Shown piece after piece: positions 22,765-33,327 of a DNA stretch of 42,200 nt. This stretch comes from Clostridiaceae bacterium. GTDB lineage: Bacteria > Bacillota > Clostridia > DSM-8532. The stretch is from contig JAAYNA010000188.1 of the NCBI GenBank assembly GCA_012521105.1, positions 1-42,200 of the forward strand, read 5' to 3'. The translations under genes were made by a program, and so were the position numbers. A model generated the notes under the pieces. It was given only the letters and a program-made list of their open reading frames with translations. It searched no databases and had not been told where the DNA came from. The stretch's first letter is position 1. Every line of letters starts with the position of its first letter.

Positions 22765-23613
22765 CTATATTTTAACATTTTTAGTTATAAGTTCTATTAT
22801 TCTGTTGAATTCATCATTTGAATAATATTCAATTATTATCTTCCCTTTATTATTACTATGGCGCAAATCCACTTTTGTTCCCAATATACTTTTTAATCTT
22901 TCTTCTATGTCAAGTATATTAGCATCTTTACTTACTTTTCTTTTCTTCTTTTTTGTACTTTTTTGTTCGTTCACTAATTTCTCAGTTTCTCTCACACTTA
23001 GGTTTTTGTTAATAATCTCTTCTGCTAACTTTATTTGATCTTCTGCATCTTCAACAGTTATGAGCGTACGGGCATGACCGGGTGTTAATAGTTCATTAAT
23101 AAGCATATCTTTTATTTTCTCTGTCAATGACAATAGTCTTACTGAGTTAGCAATAGCCGCCCTGCTCTTTCCAACTAATTTTGATAAAGCTTCCTGTGTA
23201 AGTCCATGTTCGTCAATTAATTTTTGATATGCTTCTGCTTCTTCAATAGGATTTAGGTCCTCCCTCTGCAAATTCTCTATCAGGGCTATTTCCATAGTTT
23301 CTCTTGAAGATAAATCCTTAATTATAGCCGGAATGGTTTTTAAACCTGCAATCTTGGCTGCACGCCATCTTCTTTCTCCAGCTATTATAGTATAACCTTT
23401 AGCCTTCTTTTTTACAATAATAGGCTGAACCACACCATGTTGATTAATCGATTCAGCCAGTGCCTGTAATTTCTCCTGGTTAAAGTTCTTTCTTGGTTGT
23501 TCCTTATTAGGTTCAATATCTGTAATTTTTAATGATACTATTCCAGAATCATCAGAAAGAATGTTTTCAGCGTCAAGAAGAGCTCCCAGCCCTTTTCCAA
23601 GTGCTTTTTTCAT
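22765..23613 (-). CDS. parB: Chromosome partitioning protein ParB (Spo0J)
   Basis: A 282-residue ParB that binds parS sites near the origin, spreads as a CTP-fuelled clamp and loads condensin. The N-terminal CTPase part holds EPNKEQPRKNFNQEKLQALAESI, then GYTIIAGERRWRAAK and ALIENLQREDLNPIEEA. The helix-turn-helix is HGLTQEALSKLVGKSRAAIANSVRLLSL (about 135-162). A lysine-rich linker leads to the dimerisation domain. GGAGG lies before the ATG, two bases after the parA stop, so the genes are coupled. Its targets are the parS sites at 24641 and 24961. Confidence 0.96.
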   Translation of the reverse strand: MKKALGKGLGALLDAENILSDDSGIVSLKITDIEPNKEQPRKNFNQEKLQALAESINQHGVVQPIIVKKKAKGYTIIAGERRWRAAKIAGLKTIPAIIKDLSSRETMEIALIENLQREDLNPIEEAEAYQKLIDEHGLTQEALSKLVGKSRAAIANSVRLLSLTEKIKDMLINELLTPGHARTLITVEDAEDQIKLAEEIINKNLSVRETEKLVNEQKSTKKKKRKVSKDANILDIEERLKSILGTKVDLRHSNNKGKIIIEYYSNDEFNRIIELITKNVKI

Positions 23614-23615
23614 TT

Positions 23616-24383
23616 TTATACCTCCGAATATTCAATAACTTCATCTGCCAGGTCCATATAACATTCAGCACCTTTGGACTTATTATCATAAAGAATAATT
23701 GGCAGTCCATAGCTTGGCGCTTCGCTTAACCGGACGTTTCTTGGAATAATTGTTCTATATACCTTATTACCAAAGTATTTTTTGACTTCATCAACAACCT
23801 GTATTGATAAATTGGTTCTGGCATCAAACATAGTCAAAACCACACCCTCAACTTTCAGTTCCGGGTTTAAGTGCTTTTGAACTATTCTAACAGTATTCAT
23901 TAATTGACTAAGACCCTCTAATGCATAATATTCACATTGAATGGGAACCAAAATAGTATCGGCTGCAGTTAATGCATTCACAGTAATAAGTCCCAATGAA
24001 GGAGGGCAATCGATTATTATATAATGAAATTTATCTTTAACATTTTCCAGCGCCTGTTTAAGTCTTGTTTCCCGGGAAATAACTGATACAAGCTCAACCT
24101 CAGCTCCTGCTAGTTGTATATTGGATGGGGATAATGTTAAATTGTTTACTTTTGTTTTTAGAAAAGTTTCTTCCACAGGAATCTCATTTATAATTACGTC
24201 ATAAATAGATCTTTTAATCTTTGTTTTGTCTATTCCAAGTCCACTTGTAGTATTTCCTTGAGGATCAATATCTATTATTAATACTTTTTTTCCCTTAACC
24301 GCAAGGCAGGAACTAAGATTTACTGCTGTTGTTGTTTTTCCTACACCGCCTTTTTGGTTAGCTATTGCTATAATTTTAGACAT
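23616..24383 (-). CDS. parA: Chromosome partitioning ATPase ParA (Soj)
   Basis: A 255-residue ParA ATPase that works with ParB-parS in origin segregation and, in Bacillota, also touches DnaA control. It starts MSKIIAIANQKGGVGKTTTAVNL with the deviant Walker A motif. VLIIDIDPQGNTTSGLG and YIIIDCPPSLGLITVNAL are the other ATPase motifs. The frame is open to 24494, but the extra residues are not ParA-like, and the ATG at 24383 has a GGGGTG site. The coding sequence contains the palindrome TTTCCCGGGAAA at 24068-24079, which looks like a Noc-binding site. Confidence 0.96.
   Translation of the reverse strand: MSKIIAIANQKGGVGKTTTAVNLSSCLAVKGKKVLIIDIDPQGNTTSGLGIDKTKIKRSIYDVIINEIPVEETFLKTKVNNLTLSPSNIQLAGAEVELVSVISRETRLKQALENVKDKFHYIIIDCPPSLGLITVNALTAADTILVPIQCEYYALEGLSQLMNTVRIVQKHLNPELKVEGVVLTMFDARTNLSIQVVDEVKKYFGNKVYRTIIPRNVRLSEAPSYGLPIILYDNKSKGAECYMDLADEVIEYSEV
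24066..24081. promoter_or_regulatory. Candidate Noc-binding site inside parA
   Basis: TGTTTCCCGGGAAATA differs at one position from the Bacillus subtilis Noc-binding sequence TATTTCCCGGGAAATA. The central 12 bases are a perfect palindrome. A Noc protein is encoded in this window. Noc sites are often inside genes, so the location is not against it. Confidence 0.6.
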
Positions 24384-24413
24384 TTCATACACCCCACACC
24401 TTATACTTAAATT

Positions 24414-24422
24414 ATTATAACA
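24414..24422 (-). promoter_or_regulatory. Extended -10 promoter of parAB
   Basis: On the minus strand, TGTTATAAT (TG-N-TATAAT, 24414-24422) lies 31 bp before the parA ATG. No good -35 box is seen at 17-18 bp, as is common for extended -10 promoters. Confidence 0.55.
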
Positions 24423-24640
24423 CACAGCTATATGAAAATAAACGCTAAAAATGGGCACATAAAAGCTCGAAAATTCGCTCCCCAACTTCGTCATATTTTT
24501 TGATAAGTCACATGTAGAAATTATTTTTATAACTTAAAGCAAATTTACAAAGTTATATTTCAAAATTAAGGACCAAAAGCCAGAGTCACTTGCCTTGTTT
24601 ATAAAGCGTTGAATTTAATAAATTTATTCTTTAGTAAGAA

Positions 24641-24656
24641 TGTTTCACGTGAAAAA
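24641..24656. promoter_or_regulatory. Near-consensus parS site
   Basis: TGTTTCACGTGAAAAA, one mismatch from the ParB site TGTTTCACGTGAAACA. It lies in the AT-rich gap between parA and gyrB, 320 bp from the perfect copy. Confidence 0.75.
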
Positions 24657-24838
24657 TTTTGTTGAGTAAGTTCAAAATTACTGTTTATAATAATAGTTTC
24701 AATCGGTTATATTGTTTTGTTATTCATTTAATATACGAAATTAATTTTATATTATTTAAGTTTAAATATCTAATTTTCACAATTTAACTTTATTTTTATA
24801 TTAATATATTATGTTTTTATAAATTTAAAAATTAATAA

Positions 24839-24890
24839 AAAACCTGCAAACCATTTTTTTATTCAATAACTTATTTGTTTTGCAGGTTTT
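24839..24890 (-). terminator. Terminator after gyrB
   Basis: A 12-bp stem (24839-24850 with 24879-24890, AAAACCTGCAAA type) with a long 28-base loop; the minus-strand tail is TTTTTTATT. It lies about 95 bp past the gyrB stop. Apart from this hairpin, the parS sites and the parA promoter, the 600 bp between parA and gyrB show no gene. Confidence 0.7.
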
Positions 24891-24960
24891 AATGACTAAT
24901 GATAAAGATGTATGTAATAATTATAAGAATTATCATACATATTATATATTATCATTAAAA

Positions 24961-24976
24961 TGTTTCACGTGAAACA
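24961..24976. promoter_or_regulatory. Perfect parS site
   Basis: TGTTTCACGTGAAACA is the exact palindromic Bacillota parS sequence, eight bases past the gyrB stop codon and about 5 kb from oriC. Confidence 0.95.
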
Positions 24977-24983
24977 TTTTAAT

Positions 24984-26915
<1,932 letters not shown>

Positions 26916-26943
26916 TTAATCGATTCCTCCATTCCTTACGATT

Positions 26944-27213
26944 TTAATTATCTTTTATTTCAAGTTTCATGTATCTTTTTAATAAAGTACTTGTTGAAAT
27001 AGGAGAAAGATAAACCTTACTGTTATATTTACTTTGTGTAATTATAACTGATTTTGGCAATTCATTCTCTACAACATTAATAATGAAGCCCTCCTCTTCC
27101 GATGTTTTCAGAAAACTTCTAGTATCCTGAGATATTGTTGATCTTTCCATATCAATTATTGCAATAATATCTTTAATTAAAACTATAATATCTCCACCTA
27201 TATGCAAAAACAT
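26944..27213 (-). CDS. remB: RemB/RemA-family regulator (DUF370)
   Basis: An 89-residue DUF370 protein, the family of RemA, a DNA-binding activator of matrix genes in Bacillus, and RemB at the recF-gyrB locus. It begins MFLHIGGDIIVLIKDIIAIIDMERSTISQDT, with the conserved IVLIKDIIAIID strand block, and ends in SPISTSTLLKRYM. The frame is open further upstream to 27291, inside recF, but the ATG at 27213 has AGGTGAT upstream and matches family length. It lies 46 bp after recF and 28 bp before gyrB, the conserved position. Its role here is unknown. Confidence 0.85.
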   Translation of the reverse strand: MFLHIGGDIIVLIKDIIAIIDMERSTISQDTRSFLKTSEEEGFIINVVENELPKSVIITQSKYNSKVYLSPISTSTLLKRYMKLEIKDN

Positions 27214-27259
27214 TATATCACCTGATCTTTTATATTGTATACAAAAGTAGTAAATTTTT

Positions 27260-28366
27260 CTATTCATTTGTATACGAAACCACTGTACCATTTTTTATTT
27301 CTATGTATGATACTTTATCATCATTTGCAGTTTTGAAATGCATTTTGTCAGTAGATGTTATTACAGCTTGATTATTACCAATTAGTTCATATAAATAATT
27401 CCGCCGTTTTTCATCCAACTCAGACATAACATCATCCAGTAACAATATTGGAATCTTACCCGTCCTTTCCTCTATTTCTTCCATAATAGCTATACTCAGT
27501 GAAAGGGCTAATGATCGTTGTTGACCCTGGGAGCAGTATAATCTGGAACTTTGGTTGTTTAGTAAAATTTCTATTTCATCTCTATGAGGCCCAAACAGAG
27601 AAATTTCCTGTTCTATCTCTCTGTTTTTGTTTTCTGAAACTAAATTCAGAAAATTTTCGTATATACTTTTATTTTCCTCATATAAAGATCTATATCTTAC
27701 TTTAACATCTTCTTTACCATCAGAAATTCCATGCATTAATCTTTTCATTCTTTTTTCAAGGCTTAATATTAAAGATCTTCTTTCCTCAATAATAACAGTT
27801 CCTGTCTTTGCCTGGCTTTCATTCCATACATCAAGTTGCGAGCTGTACTGCTTGTTGTTTTTTATTTTCTTTAAAAGTACATTCTTATTTTTAACTATTC
27901 TGTTGTATTTTTGTAAATTGTAAAGATATTTTTTACTTACCTGGCATAAAACTATATCTATTATTTTTCTTCTTTCTCCTGGTGATCCCTTGATGCAGGA
28001 AAGACTTTCAGGCGAAAATAATACAGAAGGAATAACACCTAATATATCGGAAAGCCGATCCTTTTTTACTTCATTTATGAATAACCTTTTTCTGTTTCCT
28101 TTTTCATATTTTATTTCCATACTTTGCAAGTAGTTATTGTCCTCAAACTCCAGCATTATGCTGAAATATGACTCACCATGCCTTACCAATTCATTGGTAT
28201 TATTTGTTCTGTGTGATTTACCGGTTGAAAATAAATATAACGCTTCTACTATATTTGTTTTTCCCTGAGCATTTTCTCCATAAATTAAGCTTACATTATC
28301 AGAAAAGTTAATTTCTTCATTAATGTAATTTCGAAAATTTATCAAATGTATTTTTTTAATTTTCAT
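27260..28366 (-). CDS. recF: DNA replication and repair protein RecF
   Basis: A 368-residue SMC-like ATPase that loads RecA at gaps. The Walker A segment is SLIYGENAQGKTNIVEALYLFSTGKSHR, the signature is LYCSQGQQRSLALSLSIAIME and the Walker B is IPILLLDDVMSELDEKRRNYL. A lysine-rich arm lies between. Family-normal length. It starts 43 bp after the dnaN stop; the small S4-domain gene (yaaA type) that often sits between dnaN and recF is absent here. Confidence 0.96.
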   Translation of the reverse strand: MKIKKIHLINFRNYINEEINFSDNVSLIYGENAQGKTNIVEALYLFSTGKSHRTNNTNELVRHGESYFSIMLEFEDNNYLQSMEIKYEKGNRKRLFINEVKKDRLSDILGVIPSVLFSPESLSCIKGSPGERRKIIDIVLCQVSKKYLYNLQKYNRIVKNKNVLLKKIKNNKQYSSQLDVWNESQAKTGTVIIEERRSLILSLEKRMKRLMHGISDGKEDVKVRYRSLYEENKSIYENFLNLVSENKNREIEQEISLFGPHRDEIEILLNNQSSRLYCSQGQQRSLALSLSIAIMEEIEERTGKIPILLLDDVMSELDEKRRNYLYELIGNNQAVITSTDKMHFKTANDDKVSYIEIKNGTVVSYTNE

Positions 28367-28409
28367 TCATAACACCGTCCAAACGGACTTTTATGTGTAA
28401 ATACCTTTG

Positions 28410-29501
28410 TCATATTCTTACAGGCAAAATCATAAATGTAAATTTATCACCGGTAAGCGGTTTTATTACACATGGTCCAACAGATGAGCTGAAGTATACT
28501 TCGACCTTCTCATCATCAATTACTTTAAATGAATCCAGTAAATATCTGGGATTAAATCCTATTGTTATATTATTTCCATCGTTATTCACATCTATTTGTT
28601 CCTTGGAAATACCAAACTTTGTACTTGATGTAATTAACATTTTATCATCTTCTACTATTAATTTAACTGGATATCTGTTGTCCTCACTCATAATTAATGA
28701 TGCACGTTCTATACTTCTCGTTATTTCTTTTACATTAACTTCTATTTTCGTTTCGAATTTTTCGGGGATAAAACTTCTGTAATTCATATATTCCCCATCC
28801 AGAAGCTTTGATACTATTCTGCACTTATCAAATTCAAACAATGCCTGATTTCTGGACATAGTTATTTTTACTTTGTCTTCTGTTTGTTCAAGAATCTTAT
28901 AAATCTCACCAAGATTTTTCCCAGGGATAACTGCGCTGAAAGAGACATTTTCTTTAACTATAGTTTTTGCTACCGCAAGTCTGAAGCCATCAAGGGATAC
29001 CATGGTAATATCACCGTCTTTAACTTCTATCAGAGATCCGGTGAGAATCTTTATTTTATCATCTATGCTTATTGCATATATGGTTTTTCTGATCATATCC
29101 CTTAAAGCTGATTGTTGTACTGTTATTTTATTTTCTTCTTTTACTTCAGGTAACATTGGAAAACCTTCTGAAGAAAGCCCTTTTATTTCATAATATGAAT
29201 TATCACATTCAATTACAACGACAAAATTCTCCTTAACCTGAATATATATTTCAGATTCAGGGAGCTTCCTTACTATTTCGCCAAAAATTCTGGAATTTAA
29301 AACAATTGATCCCTTTTCTTTAATATCAGCGTCAACAGAACATTCAATTCCCATATCAAAACAATTACCCACAAGTTTCAGACATTGGTCTGCTTCTATA
29401 TATATGCCTTCTAATATAGGAATAGTTGCTTTTGTCATAACAGCTTTTTGAACTGTATTGATGGCTTCCATTAAATCCTGTTTATTACATGTAAAGTTCA
29501 T
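28410..29501 (-). CDS. dnaN: DNA polymerase III sliding clamp (beta subunit)
   Basis: A 363-residue beta clamp with the three repeated domains expected: N-terminal MNFTCNKQDLMEAINTVQKAV...TIPILEGIYIEA, a central PEVKEENKITVQQSALRDMIRKTIYAIS, and a C terminus with NPRYLLDSFKVIDDEKVEVYFSSSVGPCVIKP and the final FMILPVRI motif. It keeps polymerase on DNA and serves as the hub for MutS, DnaA regulators and others. GGAGG lies before the ATG. The gap to dnaA contains oriC. Confidence 0.97.
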   Translation of the reverse strand: MNFTCNKQDLMEAINTVQKAVMTKATIPILEGIYIEADQCLKLVGNCFDMGIECSVDADIKEKGSIVLNSRIFGEIVRKLPESEIYIQVKENFVVVIECDNSYYEIKGLSSEGFPMLPEVKEENKITVQQSALRDMIRKTIYAISIDDKIKILTGSLIEVKDGDITMVSLDGFRLAVAKTIVKENVSFSAVIPGKNLGEIYKILEQTEDKVKITMSRNQALFEFDKCRIVSKLLDGEYMNYRSFIPEKFETKIEVNVKEITRSIERASLIMSEDNRYPVKLIVEDDKMLITSSTKFGISKEQIDVNNDGNNITIGFNPRYLLDSFKVIDDEKVEVYFSSSVGPCVIKPLTGDKFTFMILPVRI

Positions 29502-29773
29502 GTTCTATACCTCCAATTTCATTCATATAATATTAATTTTCAGTAATAGTAGTAATAAGGGGTGTGAAAATTGTTGAAAAAACATTTTTACGTTGATATT
29601 TCCCGCTTATCACATGTTGAATTTTCTGTTAATATCTTGTTTTTTTATTCACAGATCAAAAATTTATTAATTTTTTAGTTGTTATCCACATAAAAAAAAC
29701 AAAATATCCACATGATTCTGTAGATTAAATTTTGCTTATAAAAAGTCCAGTGCTGTAGAATTTCAAAAAAAAA
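29502..29773. other. oriC: DnaA boxes and AT-rich unwinding region
   Basis: The 272-bp gap between dnaN and dnaA carries a perfect DnaA box TTATCCACA (29682-29690). One-mismatch boxes lie at 29704-29712 (ATATCCACA) and 29645-29653 (TTATTCACA), all on the plus strand. Around 29610-29680 the sequence is very AT-rich with T and A runs. Genes on both sides point away from here. This is the best replication origin candidate; the gap upstream of dnaA has no clear boxes. Confidence 0.82.
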
Positions 29774-31096
29774 TTATTTTCCGGTGATATTTTTTTTCAT
29801 TTCTATAACAGCTCTTCTTGTTTCAGCATTTTTTTCAATTTCCTCAATGATTTTTTCATAAGCATGTAAGACTGTAGTATGATCTCTTCCGCCAAAGGCC
29901 TGTCCAATTTTTGGCAATGACAGATCAGTAAGCTCCCGGCACAAATACATAGCTATTTGTCTTGGGTAACTAATATCCCTTGACCGTTTTTTCCCTAAAA
30001 TATGATCGGGATTTATATCAAAATAACGGGAAACAGTTTTTATTATCACTGTCGGATTTATTTCTTTTGTTTTGTTATTTGATATCATTTGCTTTAAGCA
30101 TTCTTTTGCCAAATCCACATTAAGGGGACTATTGGTTAATGATGCATAAGCAACTACTCGGTTTAGTGCACCCTCTAATTCTCTGATATTAGATACAATA
30201 TTTTCAGCAATATAAGCCATAACATCATCAGGTACTTCAAACTTTTCCAACTGAGCCTTTTTCTTTAAAATTGCAATTCTTGTTTCAACATCAGGTGCCT
30301 GAATATCAGCAATAAGTCCCCATTCAAACCTTGATCTTAACCTTTCTTCAAGGGTTGCAATTTCTTTTGGTGCCTTATCACTCGAAATAATAATCTGTTT
30401 CTGAGCTTCATATAAAGCATTAAAGGTGTGGAAAAATTCTTCCTGGGTTCTTTCCTTTCCCACAATAAACTGAATATCGTCAATTAAAAGAACATCGATA
30501 TTCCTGTATTTGTTTCTGAACTCTTCGTTTTTATCATCCTTAATAGAGTTAATGAGTTCATTGGTAAATTTCTCCGATGTTACATACAGCACCTTTGCAT
30601 CTTTGTTCTGCTCAAGAATATAGTGGCCAATTGCATGCATAAGGTGGGTCTTGCCCAGACCAACGCCACCATAAATAAAGTAAGGGTTGTACCTTTTTGC
30701 CGGACATTCAGCAACAGCCACCGCCCCTGCATGGGCAAACTGGTTTCCACTACCTCTGACAAATGTATCAAAAGTGTATTTTGGATTTAACAATGAAGAA
30801 TGAGGATTAACGCCTTCATCTACATTGTGCCCAGAAAATGTATTTTGTGAGTCCCTGACTACCACTTCAATTTGGTATTCTTTATTTGTAACGGTCTTAA
30901 TTGCATTAACTATCAGAGGAATATATCGTGTTTTAAGTATATCTCTGTTAAACTCTGAGGGAGCTTCTAATGTAATTAGATCTTGGTTTATATGTAAAGG
31001 CTTTACAGTTTTTATCCATGTATCCAGACTTATTTTAGTCAGTTCGGATTCTAAAAGTCTCTCTACTTCATTCCAAATTTCCTGTACTGATAACAT
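29774..31096 (-). CDS. dnaA: Chromosomal replication initiator DnaA
   Basis: A 440-residue DnaA. Domain I is at the N terminus ([28 protein letters not shown]) and the linker domain II is short. The AAA+ domain holds [21 protein letters not shown] and [26 protein letters not shown]. Domain IV binds DnaA boxes with [21 protein letters not shown] and [11 protein letters not shown]. The frame is open from 31114, but ATG 31096 has GGAGG (31104-31108) seven bases upstream and fits the family start. It melts oriC next door at 29502-29773 and represses its own gene in many species. Confidence 0.97.
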   Translation of the reverse strand: MLSVQEIWNEVERLLESELTKISLDTWIKTVKPLHINQDLITLEAPSEFNRDILKTRYIPLIVNAIKTVTNKEYQIEVVVRDSQNTFSGHNVDEGVNPHSSLLNPKYTFDTFVRGSGNQFAHAGAVAVAECPAKRYNPYFIYGGVGLGKTHLMHAIGHYILEQNKDAKVLYVTSEKFTNELINSIKDDKNEEFRNKYRNIDVLLIDDIQFIVGKERTQEEFFHTFNALYEAQKQIIISSDKAPKEIATLEERLRSRFEWGLIADIQAPDVETRIAILKKKAQLEKFEVPDDVMAYIAENIVSNIRELEGALNRVVAYASLTNSPLNVDLAKECLKQMISNNKTKEINPTVIIKTVSRYFDINPDHILGKKRSRDISYPRQIAMYLCRELTDLSLPKIGQAFGGRDHTTVLHAYEKIIEEIEKNAETRRAVIEMKKNITGK

Positions 31097-31114
31097 TCCT
31101 ATTCCTCCAGGCAT

Positions 31115-31396
31115 AAAATTAACCGTTATTTAAACTATATCAAACTTGTTTTAATGTTTCAATAAAACGATTATTAAAGCCATGTGATTTTAAAAAGCAT
31201 TATAAAACGGCGTATATCTAACAAAAACAATATGTTTATACTGTAAGTTGGTTGATTTTCCCATACAAATATCCTCCCGGTCCTGCCTATTACGAAATCT
31301 CACAATTTTGTTATTGGATCCATATGGTAAATGATTATTTTTATTATTAATGGTATAAATTGTTACTTATAATGAAGGCTAAAATTTATATTTGTA
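31115..31396. other. dnaA-rpmH divergent intergenic region
   Basis: AT-rich sequence holding the divergent promoters of dnaA (minus) and rpmH (plus). The dnaA promoter must be here, but I could not choose one convincing -35/-10 pair. No match to TTATCCACA on either strand, and no gene. Confidence 0.5.
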
Positions 31397-31426
31397 TTGA
31401 CGTATTGAAATTTCATAATATATAAT
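31397..31426 (+). promoter_or_regulatory. Promoter of rpmH
   Basis: TTGACG (31397-31402), 18-base spacer, perfect TATAAT (31421-31426), about 75 bp before the rpmH start. It drives the ribosomal protein gene and, by read-through, rnpA and following genes. Confidence 0.8.
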
Positions 31427-31505
31427 AGGTTATGCATGTCACGGTATATAGTATATTTTAATTGAATATAACTTAAAGATTGCTTTTGAATGGAGGTGCA
31501 TCTAA

Positions 31506-31640
31506 GTGAAGAGAACGTATCAGCCAAAAAAGAGACAAAGAAAAGTTGAACATGGCTTCCGTAAGAGAATGAAAACCAGAAATGGCAGAAAGGTTTTGAG
31601 AAGAAGAAGACTTAAGGGAAGAAAAAGATTAACTGCATAA
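31506..31640 (+). CDS. rpmH: 50S ribosomal protein L34
   Basis: The 44-residue L34 protein, almost all basic: it begins [20 protein letters not shown] and ends in the hallmark [18 protein letters not shown]. It is part of the large ribosomal subunit. The start is GTG with GGAGG (31492-31496) nine bases upstream. It is first in the plus-strand block leaving the origin, at its conserved place next to dnaA and rnpA. Confidence 0.98.
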   Translation: MKRTYQPKKRQRKVEHGFRKRMKTRNGRKVLRRRRLKGRKRLTA

Positions 31641-31664
31641 GACCGCTGATATGTGGTCTTTTTT
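31639..31664 (+). terminator. Short terminator or attenuator after rpmH
   Basis: AAGACC (31639-31644) pairs with GGTCTT (31655-31660), followed by a T run to 31664. The stem is only 6 bp with a 10-base loop, so it likely cuts transcription only partly, giving more rpmH than rnpA message. Confidence 0.65.
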
Positions 31665-31818
31665 CCTTTAATTGTGAAGAAGACATAATAATTTTATGGT
31701 AATCAGGTTTTAACAATAGGTGTATTTTGATAAAATGTAAAAGTATTAAAATGGAACAGTGGTGGAGATAATTATTCTGAAACATAATCCGGATATACCA
31801 GGTGTCGAAAATAAGAGA

Positions 31819-32166
31819 ATGGGTAAAATAATTACAATTAAAAATAATCGGTCTTTTCAGAATATATACAGAAAGGGTAGATATGCAGTATCAAAAGCTT
31901 TGACAGTGTATATGCTTCCCAATAATTTACAGATTAACAGAGTTGGTATAACAGCAAGCAAGAATTATGGTAAAAGTGTTAAGAGAAATCGAATAAGAAG
32001 ATTAATAAAGGAAAGTTACAGAGCTCTTCAGGAAAATTTAGATAAAGGTTATGATTTTGTAATTGTTGCAAGGAAAAGAAGTGATAATGATACACCTGAT
32101 TTTCATAAAATTTGTAAAGAACTTGACTACCTTTTTAGAAAACTGAACGTATTAAAAAGGAAATAA
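31819..32166 (+). CDS. rnpA: Ribonuclease P protein component
   Basis: A 115-residue basic protein that helps the RNase P RNA cut tRNA leaders. Family marks: [28 protein letters not shown] near the start, then the RNR signature [20 protein letters not shown] and [11 protein letters not shown]. The frame runs upstream to a GTG at 31759, which would add 20 residues. The ATG at 31819 gives the family-typical N terminus, but its ribosome binding site is poor (AAGAG almost touching the ATG), so the start is not certain. Next gene yidD begins one base after its stop. Confidence 0.93.
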   Translation: MGKIITIKNNRSFQNIYRKGRYAVSKALTVYMLPNNLQINRVGITASKNYGKSVKRNRIRRLIKESYRALQENLDKGYDFVIVARKRSDNDTPDFHKICKELDYLFRKLNVLKRK

Positions 32167-32167
32167 C

Positions 32168-32392
32168 ATGAAAACTTTTATGCTATGGCTTATAAAGGTA
32201 TATCAGAGATATTTATCACCGTTGAAAGGAAAAAATACCTGCAGATTTTATCCTACATGCTCTGCATATGCCTACCAAGCCATAAAAATACATGGACCGC
32301 TGAAGGGTTTTTTTCTCTCTGTTAAAAGAATCTTAAAATGCCATCCTTTTAATAATGGAGGGTATGACCCTGTACCGCGGGAAGGAGAATGA
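32168..32392 (+). CDS. yidD: Membrane protein insertion efficiency factor YidD
   Basis: A 74-residue YidD protein. It has the short N-terminal amphipathic segment ([16 protein letters not shown]) and the conserved cysteine block [15 protein letters not shown], followed by [24 protein letters not shown]. It helps YidC insert membrane proteins from the inner face. AAAGGA lies six bases before the ATG. The stop overlaps the first ATG of the yidC frame. Confidence 0.95.
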   Translation: MKTFMLWLIKVYQRYLSPLKGKNTCRFYPTCSAYAYQAIKIHGPLKGFFLSVKRILKCHPFNNGGYDPVPREGE

Positions 32393-32394
32393 AT

Positions 32395-33324
32395 ATGTTT
32401 GATGCTATAGCAAGAATACTTGGCAGATTACTGTATCTTATTTACAAAACTATTGCGTTTCAAAATTATGGTGTTTCATTAATTTTGTTCACTATCATTA
32501 TAAAATTAGCATTGTTACCATTAACAATCAAACAGATAAAATCTACACAGAAAATGCAGGAAATACAACCTGAGCTTGATAAAATACAAAAAAGATATAA
32601 AAATGATAAAGAGAAATTAAACCAGGAATTAATGAAACTATACCAGGAAAAGGGAGTAAATCCTGCAGGTGGATGTCTGCCTATGTTGGTGCAGCTTCCT
32701 ATTATTTTTGCTCTTTTTTATACAATACGTAAACCCCTTACATATATGTTAGGGTGGACTAAGGAATTAATTGGGAATGTAATTATAAAAATAATGGAGA
32801 TTAAACCCGAATTTTTCCATGGAAATCAATATGCATTTCTTGATCAATTTGAGAGTGTCAAATCAGATCCTTTAGCTGTAGCCGGCTTATTCGAAAGAAA
32901 CCCGTATTTTGAAATTAATGTAGTAGATGCTGTAAATACCATTCCAGGATTGGTGGGAGAGGGTATTGAAAAAATCAGCCTTAATTTTCTGGGCATATTT
33001 AATCTTGGTGTAAAACCCACTTATGACCTGAACCTTATTACACAAAATCCAGGCTTGTATATTCCAGCCTTGGTTATGGTGCTGCTTGCGGTAGCGACTA
33101 CATTTTTATCAACGAAATTATCTATGAGACAAATGAGCCAGAATCCAAATTCTCAGGTTAATCAAACCAATAAAACCATGATGTATTTTGGTCCGATTAT
33201 GACTCTTTTTATTGGTTTCCAGGCACCGCTAGGGTTATCATTATATTGGACAGTAAGCAATCTGTTCCAAATGGCTCAGCAGTTCTTTTTAGATAAACAT
33301 ATCTATAAAAAGAAGGAGGAGTAA
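32395..33324 (+). CDS. yidC: Membrane protein insertase YidC/OxaA
   Basis: A 309-residue insertase that folds proteins into the membrane with or without SecYEG. The first hydrophobic segment starts near YGVSLILFTIIIKLALLPLTI. A cytoplasmic charged loop (KSTQKMQEIQPELDKIQKRYKNDKEKLNQEL) and the conserved GVNPAGGCLPMLVQLPIIFALF follow, and further helices lead to the C-terminal SLYWTVSNLFQMAQQFFL. No lipobox cysteine at the N terminus. The frame has ATGs at 32389 and 32395; AAGGAG at 32382-32387 fits the second one better (seven bases), though the first overlaps the yidD stop. Only one yidC copy is in view. Confidence 0.94.
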   Translation: MFDAIARILGRLLYLIYKTIAFQNYGVSLILFTIIIKLALLPLTIKQIKSTQKMQEIQPELDKIQKRYKNDKEKLNQELMKLYQEKGVNPAGGCLPMLVQLPIIFALFYTIRKPLTYMLGWTKELIGNVIIKIMEIKPEFFHGNQYAFLDQFESVKSDPLAVAGLFERNPYFEINVVDAVNTIPGLVGEGIEKISLNFLGIFNLGVKPTYDLNLITQNPGLYIPALVMVLLAVATTFLSTKLSMRQMSQNPNSQVNQTNKTMMYFGPIMTLFIGFQAPLGLSLYWTVSNLFQMAQQFFLDKHIYKKKEE

Positions 33325-33327
33325 CTA

